Positions 13,873-21,522 of a stretch of DNA of 22,253 nt are shown piece after piece. The DNA is from an uncultured Chitinophagaceae bacterium (GTDB taxonomy: Bacteria; Bacteroidota; Bacteroidia; Chitinophagales; Chitinophagaceae). Position 1 is the first letter of the stretch, and each line of letters begins with the position of its first letter. The stretch is from assembly GCA_937996595.1 (NCBI GenBank), contig CALKVC010000103.1, positions 1-22,253 on the forward strand. The letters are read 5' to 3'. The notes beneath the pieces are model-generated. The model did not search any database, was not told the origin of the DNA, and saw nothing but the letters and a program-made list of their open reading frames with translations. The position numbers were made by a program, and so were the translations under genes.

Positions 13873-14895
13873 ATGAAAAATGTACTGTTTCTTTTATTTA
13901 TTATCCCGCTCTTTGCGGGAGCCCAAACACCGCATACAGTAAAGGCAAAAGAGACATTATATTCCCTGGCAAGGAAATACAATGTACACCCAAGAGAACT
14001 GGCAGCTTATAATAATATACCGGTGGAAACAAACCTGGTACTCGGACAGGTTATAAAAATACCATTGAAGCCAACCATGGCTCCATTACAGGCAGTACCG
14101 CCCAAAACAGATGAGGTTGTAAAAAAAGAAGAACCTGCCAAACCGGTTACTCCGGTTAAAGTAGCTGCAGAAAAAAAGGAACCGGAAAAAACAGCCGTTT
14201 CGCCTGCTTCCAAAATTCCTGTTTATCATAAAGTGGCCAAAAAGGAAACCTTGTATGCTATCAGCAAAAAATACAGCAATGCCAGCATAGCAGATATAAA
14301 GAAATGGAACAACCTTTCATCAGACGGATTAAGCGAAGGCACCAACCTGATTGTTGGATATAAAGAATCAGCAGCCATATCTGAAGAAAAAGTACAACCG
14401 GAAAAAACGGCCATCGAACCGGTGAAGGAAAAGCCGGTTGTAAAAGAAATGAAATCAGAAAGCACAGAGAGTCCGGTTACTAAAAAGGAAGAAGCAATAG
14501 TAAAAGCAGTTGAAAAACCGGTTAAAACTGTTCCTATTAAGGAAGAGCAAACCAGTATGGCCGGTAAAGATTTTAATGGCGGGGTTTTCAGGTCTTCATA
14601 TATGGAGCAGGTGAAAGACAAAGCCGAGCCCGTGATGGAAAAGGGTACTGCCGGTATTTTTAAAAGTACCAGCGGATGGGAAGACGGGAAATACTATTGC
14701 CTGAGCAATTCCATTCCGGCAGGTACCATCGTAAAGGTAACTTTTCCGGCAACCGGGAATACTATTTATGCCAAAGTGCTGGACCTTATTCCTGACCTTC
14801 GTCAGAATGCAGGAATCATCCTGAGGCTGAGCAATGCGGCAACCAGTGAATTAGGTGTAAGCTCAGATATTTTTGAATGTACAATCAACTACTAA
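13873..14895 (+). CDS. Secreted LysM protein with C-terminal RlpA-like double-psi beta-barrel
   Basis: The 340-residue product has a signal peptide (MKNVLFLLFIIPLFAGAQ) and two LysM peptidoglycan-binding domains: residues 20-64 (HTVKAKETLYSLARKYNV...LGQVIKIP) and about 117-163 (YHKVAKKETLYAISKKYS). A long Lys/Glu/Pro/Val-rich linker, likely disordered, leads to a C-terminal domain (about 235-340) with FKSTSGWEDGKYYCLSN, AGTIVKVTFPATGNTIYAKVLD and ILRLSNAATSELG, which fits the RlpA-like double-psi barrel. RlpA of Pseudomonas is a lytic transglycosylase, but I cannot confirm the catalytic Asp/Glu pair here, so a binding role is equally possible. I chose the ATG at 13873; a TTG two codons upstream is less likely. 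It is followed after 11 nt by the C1 peptidase. Confidence 0.87.
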   Translation: MKNVLFLLFIIPLFAGAQTPHTVKAKETLYSLARKYNVHPRELAAYNNIPVETNLVLGQVIKIPLKPTMAPLQAVPPKTDEVVKKEEPAKPVTPVKVAAEKKEPEKTAVSPASKIPVYHKVAKKETLYAISKKYSNASIADIKKWNNLSSDGLSEGTNLIVGYKESAAISEEKVQPEKTAIEPVKEKPVVKEMKSESTESPVTKKEEAIVKAVEKPVKTVPIKEEQTSMAGKDFNGGVFRSSYMEQVKDKAEPVMEKGTAGIFKSTSGWEDGKYYCLSNSIPAGTIVKVTFPATGNTIYAKVLDLIPDLRQNAGIILRLSNAATSELGVSSDIFECTINY

Positions 14896-14906
14896 TTAAT
14901 AAGATT

Positions 14907-16061
14907 ATGAAGAAAATTGTTTCAGTTGTTTTTAGTGCCCTGTTCATGTATGGCAGCACAATGGCCCAGATAGGTGAAAAAGGTAAACGGCAGGCACAGG
15001 TTGCTGCAGACGGGTTTACCGTTGTGAAGAGCAATGCGGTAACACCTGTAAAGAACCAGGCCAGGACAGGTACCTGCTGGAGTTTTTCCACCTCATCGCT
15101 GCTGGAAAGCCAGTTCATAAAAAATACGGGCAAAGCAGATATAGACCTGAGCGAAATTTTTACCGTGTATAATATTTATATTGAAAAAGCAAAGAATTAT
15201 ATACTGCGCCAGGGTAAAACACAATTCAGTGAAGGCGGGCTCGGTCACGACCTTATCAGGAGTTATGCCACATATGGCGCCATGCCCGAATCGGTTTACA
15301 GCGGCTTACGGGAAGGGGAAAAATCGCTTAACCATACCAAAGTGGTGGTTATCCTTAAAAGATACCTCGATGAGCTGCTTGGTGCACCGGCCGTTCCGGC
15401 AAACTGGCTCGACAGTTTCAAAAACATGCTGAACGAACACCTGGGCAAACCCCCGGCTGAATTTGATTATAACGGTGTTAAGTACACGCCAAAATCTTTT
15501 GCTAAAGATGTGTTGAAATTCAACAGCAACGATTATGTAAACATCACTTCATTTACGCATCATCCGTTTTATGCCCCCTTTATACTGGAAGTTCCTGATA
15601 ATTTCAGTAATGGCAGTTACTACAACATTCCGCTGGCAGATATGATGCAGATGGTGAAAACGGCCATCAATAAAGGGTATACCGTGATGTGGGATGCAGA
15701 TGTGAGCAACAGCGGATTCATGACCAACAACGGGCTGGCCATGTTCCTCCAGCGCAACGACCAGGAAACAGTTAACCCTGTTACTGCAGATGATAAGGAA
15801 ATGGAATGGTCTGCTAACCTCCGTCAGCAGTATTTTGAAAACCTTACTACCCAGGATGATCACCTGATGCATATCGTTGGAATTGAAAAATCAAAACAGG
15901 GAAAGGAATTTTTCCTGGTGAAGAATTCATGGGGAGCTACCGGGCCATACTTAGGCTATGTGAATGTATCTGAAGCGTATTTCGCCATGAATACAATCAG
16001 CCTGGTTGTTCCAAAACAGGCCATTGATCCGGCTTTGCTGCTCAAACTCGGAATAAAATAA
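14907..16061 (+). CDS. Exported C1-family cysteine peptidase, bleomycin hydrolase/aminopeptidase C-like
   Basis: The papain-like triad is complete: oxyanion-hole Q51 and nucleophile C57 in VKNQARTGTCWSFSTSS, H322 in DHLMHIVG and N340 in FLVKNSWGA. The insertions and the order resemble the C1B group (bleomycin hydrolase, PepC), but the 384-residue protein is shorter than PepC (about 440) and starts with a signal peptide (MKKIVSVVFSALFMYGSTMAQ), whereas classical members are cytoplasmic. The conserved SEIFTVYNIYIEKAKNYI is of the C1B type (SQ-x-Y-x-x-x-x-x-x-EKAN). The C-terminal KLGIK tail may act like the C-terminal arm that limits PepC to aminopeptidase activity; this is inferred. Start: ATG at 14907; the frame extension to 14877 overlaps the LysM gene and spoils the signal peptide. 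Confidence 0.9.
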   Translation: MKKIVSVVFSALFMYGSTMAQIGEKGKRQAQVAADGFTVVKSNAVTPVKNQARTGTCWSFSTSSLLESQFIKNTGKADIDLSEIFTVYNIYIEKAKNYILRQGKTQFSEGGLGHDLIRSYATYGAMPESVYSGLREGEKSLNHTKVVVILKRYLDELLGAPAVPANWLDSFKNMLNEHLGKPPAEFDYNGVKYTPKSFAKDVLKFNSNDYVNITSFTHHPFYAPFILEVPDNFSNGSYYNIPLADMMQMVKTAINKGYTVMWDADVSNSGFMTNNGLAMFLQRNDQETVNPVTADDKEMEWSANLRQQYFENLTTQDDHLMHIVGIEKSKQGKEFFLVKNSWGATGPYLGYVNVSEAYFAMNTISLVVPKQAIDPALLLKLGIK

Positions 16062-16084
16062 TCGATAAGGGTTTAAATTTTCAG

Positions 16085-16108
16085 TGCCGCATCATTAAGG
16101 GTGCGGCA
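16085..16108. terminator. Putative bidirectional hairpin at the convergent C1 peptidase/fmt ends
   Basis: The arms TGCCGCA (16085-16091) and TGCGGCA (16102-16108) pair perfectly with a 10-nt loop that contains the fmt stop codon (16095-16097). On plus it is followed by TTTCTGT only, so the T-run is weak. Confidence 0.5.
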
Positions 16109-17066
16109 TTTCTGTAAAATGAAATCCGCGTAAGAAATTGGCCGTCTCCATTATTTTCTTCCCTTCCAGTTGCAGTTCAAGTATGTTTATGAAACCGTCG
16201 GTGCAGGCATACCTCAGATAGGTTTTGCCATCAGATTGCACCGTGCCGGCCGCCACGTTCGGGCTGCCCATTATTTTTTCTGCCCTGAAAATTTTAAGTT
16301 TCCTGCCCTGTAGTTCTGTAAATGCACATGGATATGGTGACAGGCCCCTGACCAGGTTAAAAATGTCACCGGTCGTTTTGTTCCAGTTTATCCTGCAGGT
16401 TTCTGTAAAGATTTTTGGTGCATGTACCAGCGGCCCGTTTACATCGGTTTCCAGTTTACCCTGTGGAATTTCATGTAACGTACCGTTTGCAAGACCTTTA
16501 ATCGTTTGCAGCAACAATGAAGCACCGGTATCTTTCATCCGGTCGTGCAGTTCGCCGGCGGTTTCAGATTCCCCGATAACTATCTTTTCCTGCATCAGGA
16601 TATTCCCGGTGTCAATATCATGTCTTAATTTGAATGTGGTAACGCCCGTGTATGCTTCACCGTTAATTACAGCCCAGTTGATGGGTGCGGCTCCGCGGTA
16701 TTGCGGAAGCAATGAACCATGAACATTGATGGTTCCCATGGGCGGCATATTCCACACAATTTCGGGCAGCATCCTGAATGCAACCACAACCTGCAGGTCG
16801 GCCTGCAATGATTGCAGTGTTGCAATAAATGCAGGATCTTTCAGTTTCTCCGGCTGTAATACAGGGATAGCTTTTTCCAGGGCATATTTTTTTACAGCGC
16901 TTTGCTGGATGTGCATGCCCCTTCCTGCGGGCTTATCAGGAGCCGTTACCACTGCTATTACTGTACAACCCCCATCCACCAGTTTAGCCAGTGAAGCCAC
17001 TGCAAATTCGGGTGTTCCCATAAATATGATCCTGATATCCCTGACGTTTTTATTGCTGTTCATCAT
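16095..17066 (-). CDS. fmt: Methionyl-tRNA formyltransferase
   Basis: Fmt formylates Met-tRNAfMet with 10-formyl-tetrahydrofolate to make the initiator tRNA. The 323-residue product has the N-terminal formyltransferase fold (IIFMGTPEFAVASL, 13-26; VVTAPDKPAGRGM, 39-51), the catalytic residues N114, H116 and D152 (TINVHGSLLPQYRGAAPINW; HDIDTGNI), and the C-terminal tRNA-binding OB-like domain (IFNLVRGLSPYPCAFT through the end). The ATG at 17066 overlaps the TGA of the upstream namZ-like gene (ATGA), so translation is probably coupled; a second ATG follows immediately. Its folate cofactor links it to thyA and folA in the same window. Confidence 0.96.
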   Translation of the reverse strand: MMNSNKNVRDIRIIFMGTPEFAVASLAKLVDGGCTVIAVVTAPDKPAGRGMHIQQSAVKKYALEKAIPVLQPEKLKDPAFIATLQSLQADLQVVVAFRMLPEIVWNMPPMGTINVHGSLLPQYRGAAPINWAVINGEAYTGVTTFKLRHDIDTGNILMQEKIVIGESETAGELHDRMKDTGASLLLQTIKGLANGTLHEIPQGKLETDVNGPLVHAPKIFTETCRINWNKTTGDIFNLVRGLSPYPCAFTELQGRKLKIFRAEKIMGSPNVAAGTVQSDGKTYLRYACTDGFINILELQLEGKKIMETANFLRGFHFTEMPHP

Positions 17067-18316
17067 TTATTGTCAAAATCGGCGTAAAGCAAATATTTTT
17101 TCCGCGTGGCCTTAAAGGCGTTTAATGCCGGTTGCCAGCTTGCCCTGATATCAGCTTCAGGCATTCCCTTCTTTATCTGCTGCATCAGCACATCATTGCC
17201 CGCCAGTTTATGGAAGAAATTGTTTTTAAGGAAGAAGCTGTCTTTTCCCGGAAACAGGTTATATGCTTTTATCAGGTATTGCAACTGCAGTTTTCCATCC
17301 AGTTTCTGTAATACTTCTTCGTTGGAACCCCACAAATCCCAGCCGTAGCATTTCTGGTAGAAACACTTGCCGGTTTTTGCGCCTTCATTTGGCTTTGGTG
17401 TAAATGAATGCAGGCTTGATGGCAGCTTGGGATGGCCGAACATGATGAACGGCTTATCGGTTCCCCTGCCTTCGCTAAGAACCGTGCCTTCAAAAAAGCA
17501 GGTTGAAGGGTAGAGGTAGATACTTTGCATCTGTTTCAGGTTGGGCGAGGGGTTCACCGGTAACACATACCGTGTATTATGGTCATAGTTCCTGCACTTT
17601 ATCACGGTAACATGAAAAGGCGTGTCGGCATTCGGTTTGGTAGTGATGTTATAGGCATTAATCCGGTTGGCTTCGTCAGACAACAGGTTTTCGCCGGTTA
17701 ACATCAACGCATACTCGCCGATGGTGAGTCCATAAACTACCGGTACCGGTTGCATGCCGATGAAACTCCTGTATGCGGTATCAAGCACCGGGCCGTCAAC
17801 ATAAAAACCGTTGGGGTTTGGCCTGTCGAGTATCATCAGCGGCTTATGGTTTTCCAGCGCAGCTTCCAGGAAGTATTGCAGCGACGATATATATGTATAA
17901 AAGCGCACACCTACATCCTGTATATCAAAAACCAGAACGTCCAGGTCTTTCAGTTCTGCCTTGGTTGGTTTTTTATGGTTGCCGTAGAGGCTGATTACAG
18001 GTATCCCGGTTTTCTGGTCGGTCCCGTCTGAAACGGTTTCACCGGCATCGGCCTTGCCGCGAAAACCATGTTCCGGTCCGAATATCTTTACAACCTTTAT
18101 GCCAAGGGAAAGCAGGGTATCAACCAGGTGCGTTTTAGCAACCATACTGGTATGATTGGCAAAAACACCAACGCGCTTTTCTTTCAGAAAGGGAAGGTAA
18201 ACCTCCACCCTGTCGGCTCCGGTTATTACTTTCTTTTCCTGCCTGTTTAACTGGGCGTTCGCAGCAATTGGAAATGCCAAGGCAAAGAGGAATAGGCTGG
18301 TAATTATGCGCTTCAT
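17063..18316 (-). CDS. namZ: Exo-beta-N-acetylmuramidase NamZ-like (DUF1343, GH171)
   Basis: NamZ enzymes remove terminal N-acetylmuramic acid from the non-reducing end of peptidoglycan fragments; characterised members come from Bacillus subtilis and Tannerella forsythia. The 417-residue product has a Sec signal peptide (MKRIITSLFLFALAFPIAANA) and is expected in the periplasm. Family blocks are RVGVFANHTS (48-57), KIFGPEHGFRG (77-87, containing the conserved Glu82), LDVLVFDIQDVGVRFYTY (121-138), LDRPNPNG, and the C-terminal LFPGKDSFF. It fits a MurNAc salvage role, although no MurNAc kinase or etherase gene is nearby. The ATG at 18316 is preceded by CAACTTTG ending only 4 nt upstream, which would make the mRNA near-leaderless. 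It overlaps fmt by ATGA. Confidence 0.9.
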   Translation of the reverse strand: MKRIITSLFLFALAFPIAANAQLNRQEKKVITGADRVEVYLPFLKEKRVGVFANHTSMVAKTHLVDTLLSLGIKVVKIFGPEHGFRGKADAGETVSDGTDQKTGIPVISLYGNHKKPTKAELKDLDVLVFDIQDVGVRFYTYISSLQYFLEAALENHKPLMILDRPNPNGFYVDGPVLDTAYRSFIGMQPVPVVYGLTIGEYALMLTGENLLSDEANRINAYNITTKPNADTPFHVTVIKCRNYDHNTRYVLPVNPSPNLKQMQSIYLYPSTCFFEGTVLSEGRGTDKPFIMFGHPKLPSSLHSFTPKPNEGAKTGKCFYQKCYGWDLWGSNEEVLQKLDGKLQLQYLIKAYNLFPGKDSFFLKNNFFHKLAGNDVLMQQIKKGMPEADIRASWQPALNAFKATRKKYLLYADFDNK

Positions 18317-18320
18317 CTTT

Positions 18321-18328
18321 CAAAGTTG
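18321..18328 (-). promoter_or_regulatory. Candidate -7 element (CAACTTTG) for namZ-fmt
   Basis: One mismatch from TAnnTTTG on the minus strand, ending 4 nt before the namZ ATG, as at thyA. An 11-nt palindrome CCAACcGTTGG (18350-18360) lies at about the -33 position. Confidence 0.35.
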
Positions 18329-18389
18329 GATAAAGTTTTCTATAAATGGCCAACCGTTGGTAATTTTAAGCAAGAATTGTGTTTTTCCG

Positions 18390-18397
18390 TAACTTTG
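18390..18397 (+). promoter_or_regulatory. -7 element (TAACTTTG) for the FKBP gene
   Basis: TAACTTTGCAAC is an exact TAnnTTTG match with the TTTGCA extension. The ATG is 93 nt downstream, so this gene would have a leader of almost 90 nt, unlike most genes here. Confidence 0.55.
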
Positions 18398-18448
18398 CAA
18401 CTCCTTCAGCAGTTCAATTTTTTATTAAATATTGGGTTTTTGCAGGAT

Positions 18449-18469
18449 GCCGGTGAACATCTTACCGGC
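18449..18469 (+). promoter_or_regulatory. Hairpin in the FKBP leader
   Basis: The arms GCCGGT (18449-18454) and ACCGGC (18464-18469) pair perfectly around a 9-nt loop, 21 nt before the ATG. No T-run follows, so it is not a typical terminator; it could affect translation or mRNA stability. Confidence 0.35.
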
Positions 18470-18490
18470 GTAAACCAAAATAAGAATACT

Positions 18491-18925
18491 ATGCAACAAG
18501 TAAAAGCAGGTGATGTGGTTAAAGTACATTACACCGGTAAATTAATTTCCGGTGAACAATTTGATTCTTCAGCAGGCAGGGAGCCGCTGGAATTTACCGT
18601 TGGAGCCGGGCAGATGATCAAAGGATTTGATGCGGCTTTACCGGGAATGGTCAAAGGAGATAAAAAGACAATCAATATTCCGGCCGAAGAAGGCTATGGC
18701 GAAAGGGTGGAAGAGGCGATCATAGAATTCCCGATGGAAAATGTGCCGCCCGATATGAAACTGGAACCCGGCATGACCCTCACTTTAAGTAACCAGCACG
18801 GGCAACCGGTTCCGGTAGTGGTGGTTGAAGTGAAGCAGGATGTGGTGGTGCTGGATGCCAATCATTTCCTGGCCGGGCAGGAACTGGTGTTTGATATTGA
18901 ACTGGTAGAAATTAACGCCGGGTAA
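18491..18925 (+). CDS. FKBP-type peptidyl-prolyl isomerase, SlyD-like
   Basis: It should isomerise X-Pro bonds and act as a folding helper in the cytoplasm. The 144-residue product has the split FKBP domain of SlyD: GDVVKVHYTGKLISGEQFDSS (8-27), PLEFTVGAGQMIKGFDAALPGM (32-53), then an inserted flap (IF) region (about 70-120) beginning EEGYGERVEEAI, and the return motif DANHFLAGQELVFDIELVEI (122-141), which corresponds to the NHPLAGKTLTF signature. The His/Cys-rich metal-binding tail of E. coli SlyD is absent. I chose the ATG at 18491 because the family starts here; the frame is open upstream to 18326, but that stretch holds the promoter and has no FKBP character. Confidence 0.93.
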   Translation: MQQVKAGDVVKVHYTGKLISGEQFDSSAGREPLEFTVGAGQMIKGFDAALPGMVKGDKKTINIPAEEGYGERVEEAIIEFPMENVPPDMKLEPGMTLTLSNQHGQPVPVVVVEVKQDVVVLDANHFLAGQELVFDIELVEINAG

Positions 18926-18952
18926 CCCCAAAACTTTCCGGTAATGATAAGT

Positions 18953-18984
18953 AAAGCAGTTCACGTAAGTTGGCTGCTTTTTTT
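18953..18984 (+). terminator. Rho-independent terminator after the FKBP gene
   Basis: The arms AAAGCAG (18953-18959) and CTGCTTT (18974-18980) form a 7-bp stem with a 14-nt loop, continuing into an unbroken T-run to 18984. It is 27 nt after the FKBP stop. Confidence 0.75.
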
Positions 18985-19007
18985 ATTACAGAAGCTTTAT
19001 TTAATGA

Positions 19008-19015
19008 TACATTTG
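19008..19015 (+). promoter_or_regulatory. -7 element (TACATTTG) for pepT
   Basis: This is an exact TAnnTTTG match ending 20 nt before the pepT ATG, directly downstream of the FKBP terminator, which supports pepT being its own transcription unit. Confidence 0.55.
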
Positions 19016-19035
19016 TCATCATAAAAATTAAAACG

Positions 19036-20295
19036 ATGATTGAGATAAACAGGGAAGCGCTTGCTGAACGGTTCATGCGCTATGTACAGGTGGATACGCA
19101 AAGTGACCCGGAAAGCGAATATTTCCCAACAACTGAAAAGCAAAAAGATTTAGGTAAGATACTTTTTGATGAGCTTACACGGATGGGGTTAAGTGATGTG
19201 GAACTGGATAATTACGGTTATGTATATGCGACGATTCCGTCTAACAGCGATAATAAGGATATCCCGGTTATATGTTTCTGCAGCCATGTAGATACGGCGC
19301 CCGACTGCAGCGGCACCCATGTGAAACCCCTGCTGCACAAACAGTACGATGGTTCAGATATCGTACTGCCAGATGATGCAACACAGGTGCTGCGCAAGGC
19401 GGATTGCCCGTACCTGGAAAACCATATCGGGCATGATATCATAACGGCCAGCGGCAATACATTGCTGGGTGCCGATGATAAATCGGGTGTGGCCGTTATC
19501 ATGCAGGCAGCACAGTATTTCATGAGCAACCCTTCTGTAAAGCACGGAACCATCCGCATTGTGTTTACGCCCGATGAGGAAGTGGGTAAAGGCACTGCAA
19601 AAATTGATATGAATAAGCTGGGAGCCCATTTCGGCTATACGCTGGATGGCGGTGAAGCCGGCAGCCTGGAAGATGAAACATTCAGTGCCGACGGGGCAAC
19701 CATCACCATTCATGGCGTAATTGCCCATCCGGGTTATGCAAAAGATAAACTGGTGAATGCTATTAAAATTGCCGGAGCCGTGCTGGATGCATTGCCGAAA
19801 AATGAATGGAGCCCGGAAACAACATCAGATAAACAGGGATTCATACACCCGGTTTCCATTTCGGGCATTGCCGAAAAGGCGACCATCAGTTTTATCGTGA
19901 GGGATTTTGATACGGCCATGCTGCAAACCCATCACAACAGGTTAAAGCAGGTAGCAGAAAATGTTGTATCCGGATACAAAGGAGCAACCATGGAATATGT
20001 TGCCAAAGAACAATACCGGAACATGAAAGAAGTGCTGGTAAAACATCCACAGGTGGCAGCCTATGCAGCGGCGGCTATTGAAAGGGCAGGGCTTACGGTG
20101 AAAAAAGAAAGTATCCGCGGCGGAACAGACGGCAGCCGGTTAAGCTTTATGGGATTGCCATGCCCCAATTTATTCACAGGCATGCAGAACATACACAGCA
20201 AACTGGAATGGATAGGTGTAAATGATATGGTTAAGGCGGCTGAAATGATTGTGCACCTCGGCATGATCTGGGAGGAAAAAAGCCGCAAAGTTTAA
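19036..20295 (+). CDS. pepT: Peptidase T (tripeptide aminopeptidase)
   Basis: PepT is a cytoplasmic two-zinc M20B peptidase that removes the N-terminal residue from tripeptides. All ligands are visible: H84 and D86 (SHVDTAPD), D147 (NTLLGADDKSGVA), catalytic E181 with E182 (TPDEEVGKG), D204 (YTLDGGEAG) and H387 (MQNIHSKLEW). The dimerisation domain begins about residue 215 (HGVIAHPGYAKDKLVNAI), and RGGTDGSRLSFMGLPCPNLFTG lies before the last ligand. The 419 residues match E. coli PepT (408). I chose the ATG at 19036, just after its own -7 element; the upstream extension to 18970 would run through the FKBP terminator and the promoter. Confidence 0.96.
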   Translation: MIEINREALAERFMRYVQVDTQSDPESEYFPTTEKQKDLGKILFDELTRMGLSDVELDNYGYVYATIPSNSDNKDIPVICFCSHVDTAPDCSGTHVKPLLHKQYDGSDIVLPDDATQVLRKADCPYLENHIGHDIITASGNTLLGADDKSGVAVIMQAAQYFMSNPSVKHGTIRIVFTPDEEVGKGTAKIDMNKLGAHFGYTLDGGEAGSLEDETFSADGATITIHGVIAHPGYAKDKLVNAIKIAGAVLDALPKNEWSPETTSDKQGFIHPVSISGIAEKATISFIVRDFDTAMLQTHHNRLKQVAENVVSGYKGATMEYVAKEQYRNMKEVLVKHPQVAAYAAAAIERAGLTVKKESIRGGTDGSRLSFMGLPCPNLFTGMQNIHSKLEWIGVNDMVKAAEMIVHLGMIWEEKSRKV

Positions 20296-20379
20296 CCAGA
20301 GAATGATGAACAGCCTGCGGGTTGTTGTCCTGACCGGGCATTTTAAAAATCATTACCTTACGTAATAAATTATATAACT

Positions 20380-21306
20380 ATGGACATGTTAAGAGAATTT
20401 TGGTGGATAATCCTGTTGGTACTGGCTGTATTTGGTTGTTTTGTAACCATCAACCAGGGATTAATTGGCGTGGTAACCATGTTCGGCAAATACCGCCGGA
20501 TTATGTACCCCGGGTTGAATTTCAAGATCCCGTTCCTGGAACAGATATATAAGAAAGTGAGCATACAGAACAGGTCGGTGGAACTGGAGTTCCAGGCCGT
20601 AACCATTGACCAGGCGAATGTGTATTTCAAATCGATGCTGTTGTATTCTGTGCAGAATGAATCTGCAGAAACGATCCAGAAAGTGGCGTTTAAGTTCATC
20701 AGCGATAAAGACCTGATGCAGGCACTTGTAAGAACCATTGAAGGGAATATCAGGGCCTTTGTGGCCACCCGCAAACAATCGGAAATACTGGGATTGCGCA
20801 GGGATATCGTGGAGTTTGTAAAAGAGCATGTGGATGCATCCCTGGAAGAATGGGGTTACCACCTGCAGGATCTGCAGATAAATGATATCACATTCGACCA
20901 GGCCATTATTGAAAGCATGAGCAAAGTGGTGGCCAGTAATAACCTGAAGGCTGCTGCCGAAAATGAAGGGCAGGCCCTCCTGATCACCAAAACAAAATCG
21001 GCAGAAGCTGAAGGGAACGCTATCAAGATTGCTGCAGAAGCGGAAAGGCTGGCTGCCCAGTTACGCGGCCAGGGTGTAGCGTTGTTCCGTGAAGAAGTGG
21101 CAAAAGGGATGAGCCAGGCTGCAACAGAAATGAAACAGGCCAACCTTGATACCAATGTTATTTTATTCAGCATGTGGGTGGAAGCCATAAAAAACTTTGC
21201 CGAATATGGTAAAGGGAATGTGATTTTCCTGGATGGCGGCAGCGATGGTATGGAAAAAACCATGAAACAGATCATGGCCATGCAGCAGCTGGAATCAAAA
21301 AAATAA
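20380..21306 (+). CDS. SPFH/band-7 (stomatin/prohibitin-type) membrane protein
   Basis: The 308-residue protein has one N-terminal transmembrane segment (about 8-27), then an SPFH domain (about 25-200) opening INQGLIGVVTMFGKYRRIMYPGLNFKIP in the typical G-V-V-x-x-F-G-K/R-x-x-x-x-x-x-PGL pattern. A long Ala/Glu-rich coiled coil follows (about 185-260, KAAAENEGQALL...AEAEGNAIKIAAEAERLAAQLRG), which drives oligomerisation in this family. Members form large membrane-bound assemblies that scaffold proteases or lipid domains; the partner here is unknown. No NfeD gene is adjacent, which argues against the NfeD-linked subgroup. Two start codons are close together (20380 and 20386). Confidence 0.92.
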   Translation: MDMLREFWWIILLVLAVFGCFVTINQGLIGVVTMFGKYRRIMYPGLNFKIPFLEQIYKKVSIQNRSVELEFQAVTIDQANVYFKSMLLYSVQNESAETIQKVAFKFISDKDLMQALVRTIEGNIRAFVATRKQSEILGLRRDIVEFVKEHVDASLEEWGYHLQDLQINDITFDQAIIESMSKVVASNNLKAAAENEGQALLITKTKSAEAEGNAIKIAAEAERLAAQLRGQGVALFREEVAKGMSQAATEMKQANLDTNVILFSMWVEAIKNFAEYGKGNVIFLDGGSDGMEKTMKQIMAMQQLESKK

Positions 21307-21377
21307 CCGGTAAACGATAAGCACAAAGCTGTTGTATCATTGCTGCACTAATATTAGGTTACTTTCTTTTTACCGGT
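21306..21377. repeat. Inverted repeat ACCGGTAAA...TTTACCGGT after the SPFH gene
   Basis: ACCGGTAAA (21306-21314, its first base being the last base of the stop codon) is perfectly inverted as TTTACCGGT (21369-21377). The right copy is itself the 12-nt palindrome TTTACCGGTAAA (21369-21380). The 54 nt between could fold as a long-loop structure; otherwise these are two operator-like sites. The rest of the 216-nt gap up to 21522 shows no gene. Confidence 0.5.
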
Positions 21378-21522
21378 AAAGAGGCTTGTTTTACAGGAGA
21401 TGCGGCAACATTAACAGTTTGTTAGGCTGTATTGCGCTTTGAGTTCGTTTTATTGCAGTTGGAAATGATGAATCAATGAATGATCATCAGTTATTATAGT
21501 ATTCAGCAAATAATCAGCATTT

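Noticed and set aside
18326..18490. N-terminal extension of the FKBP protein
   Set aside because: The segment contains the TAACTTTG promoter word and a hairpin, and SlyD-like proteins begin at the ATG at 18491.
18970..19035. N-terminal extension of PepT
   Set aside because: It would include the FKBP terminator T-run and the pepT promoter; the family starts at MIEINREALAERF.
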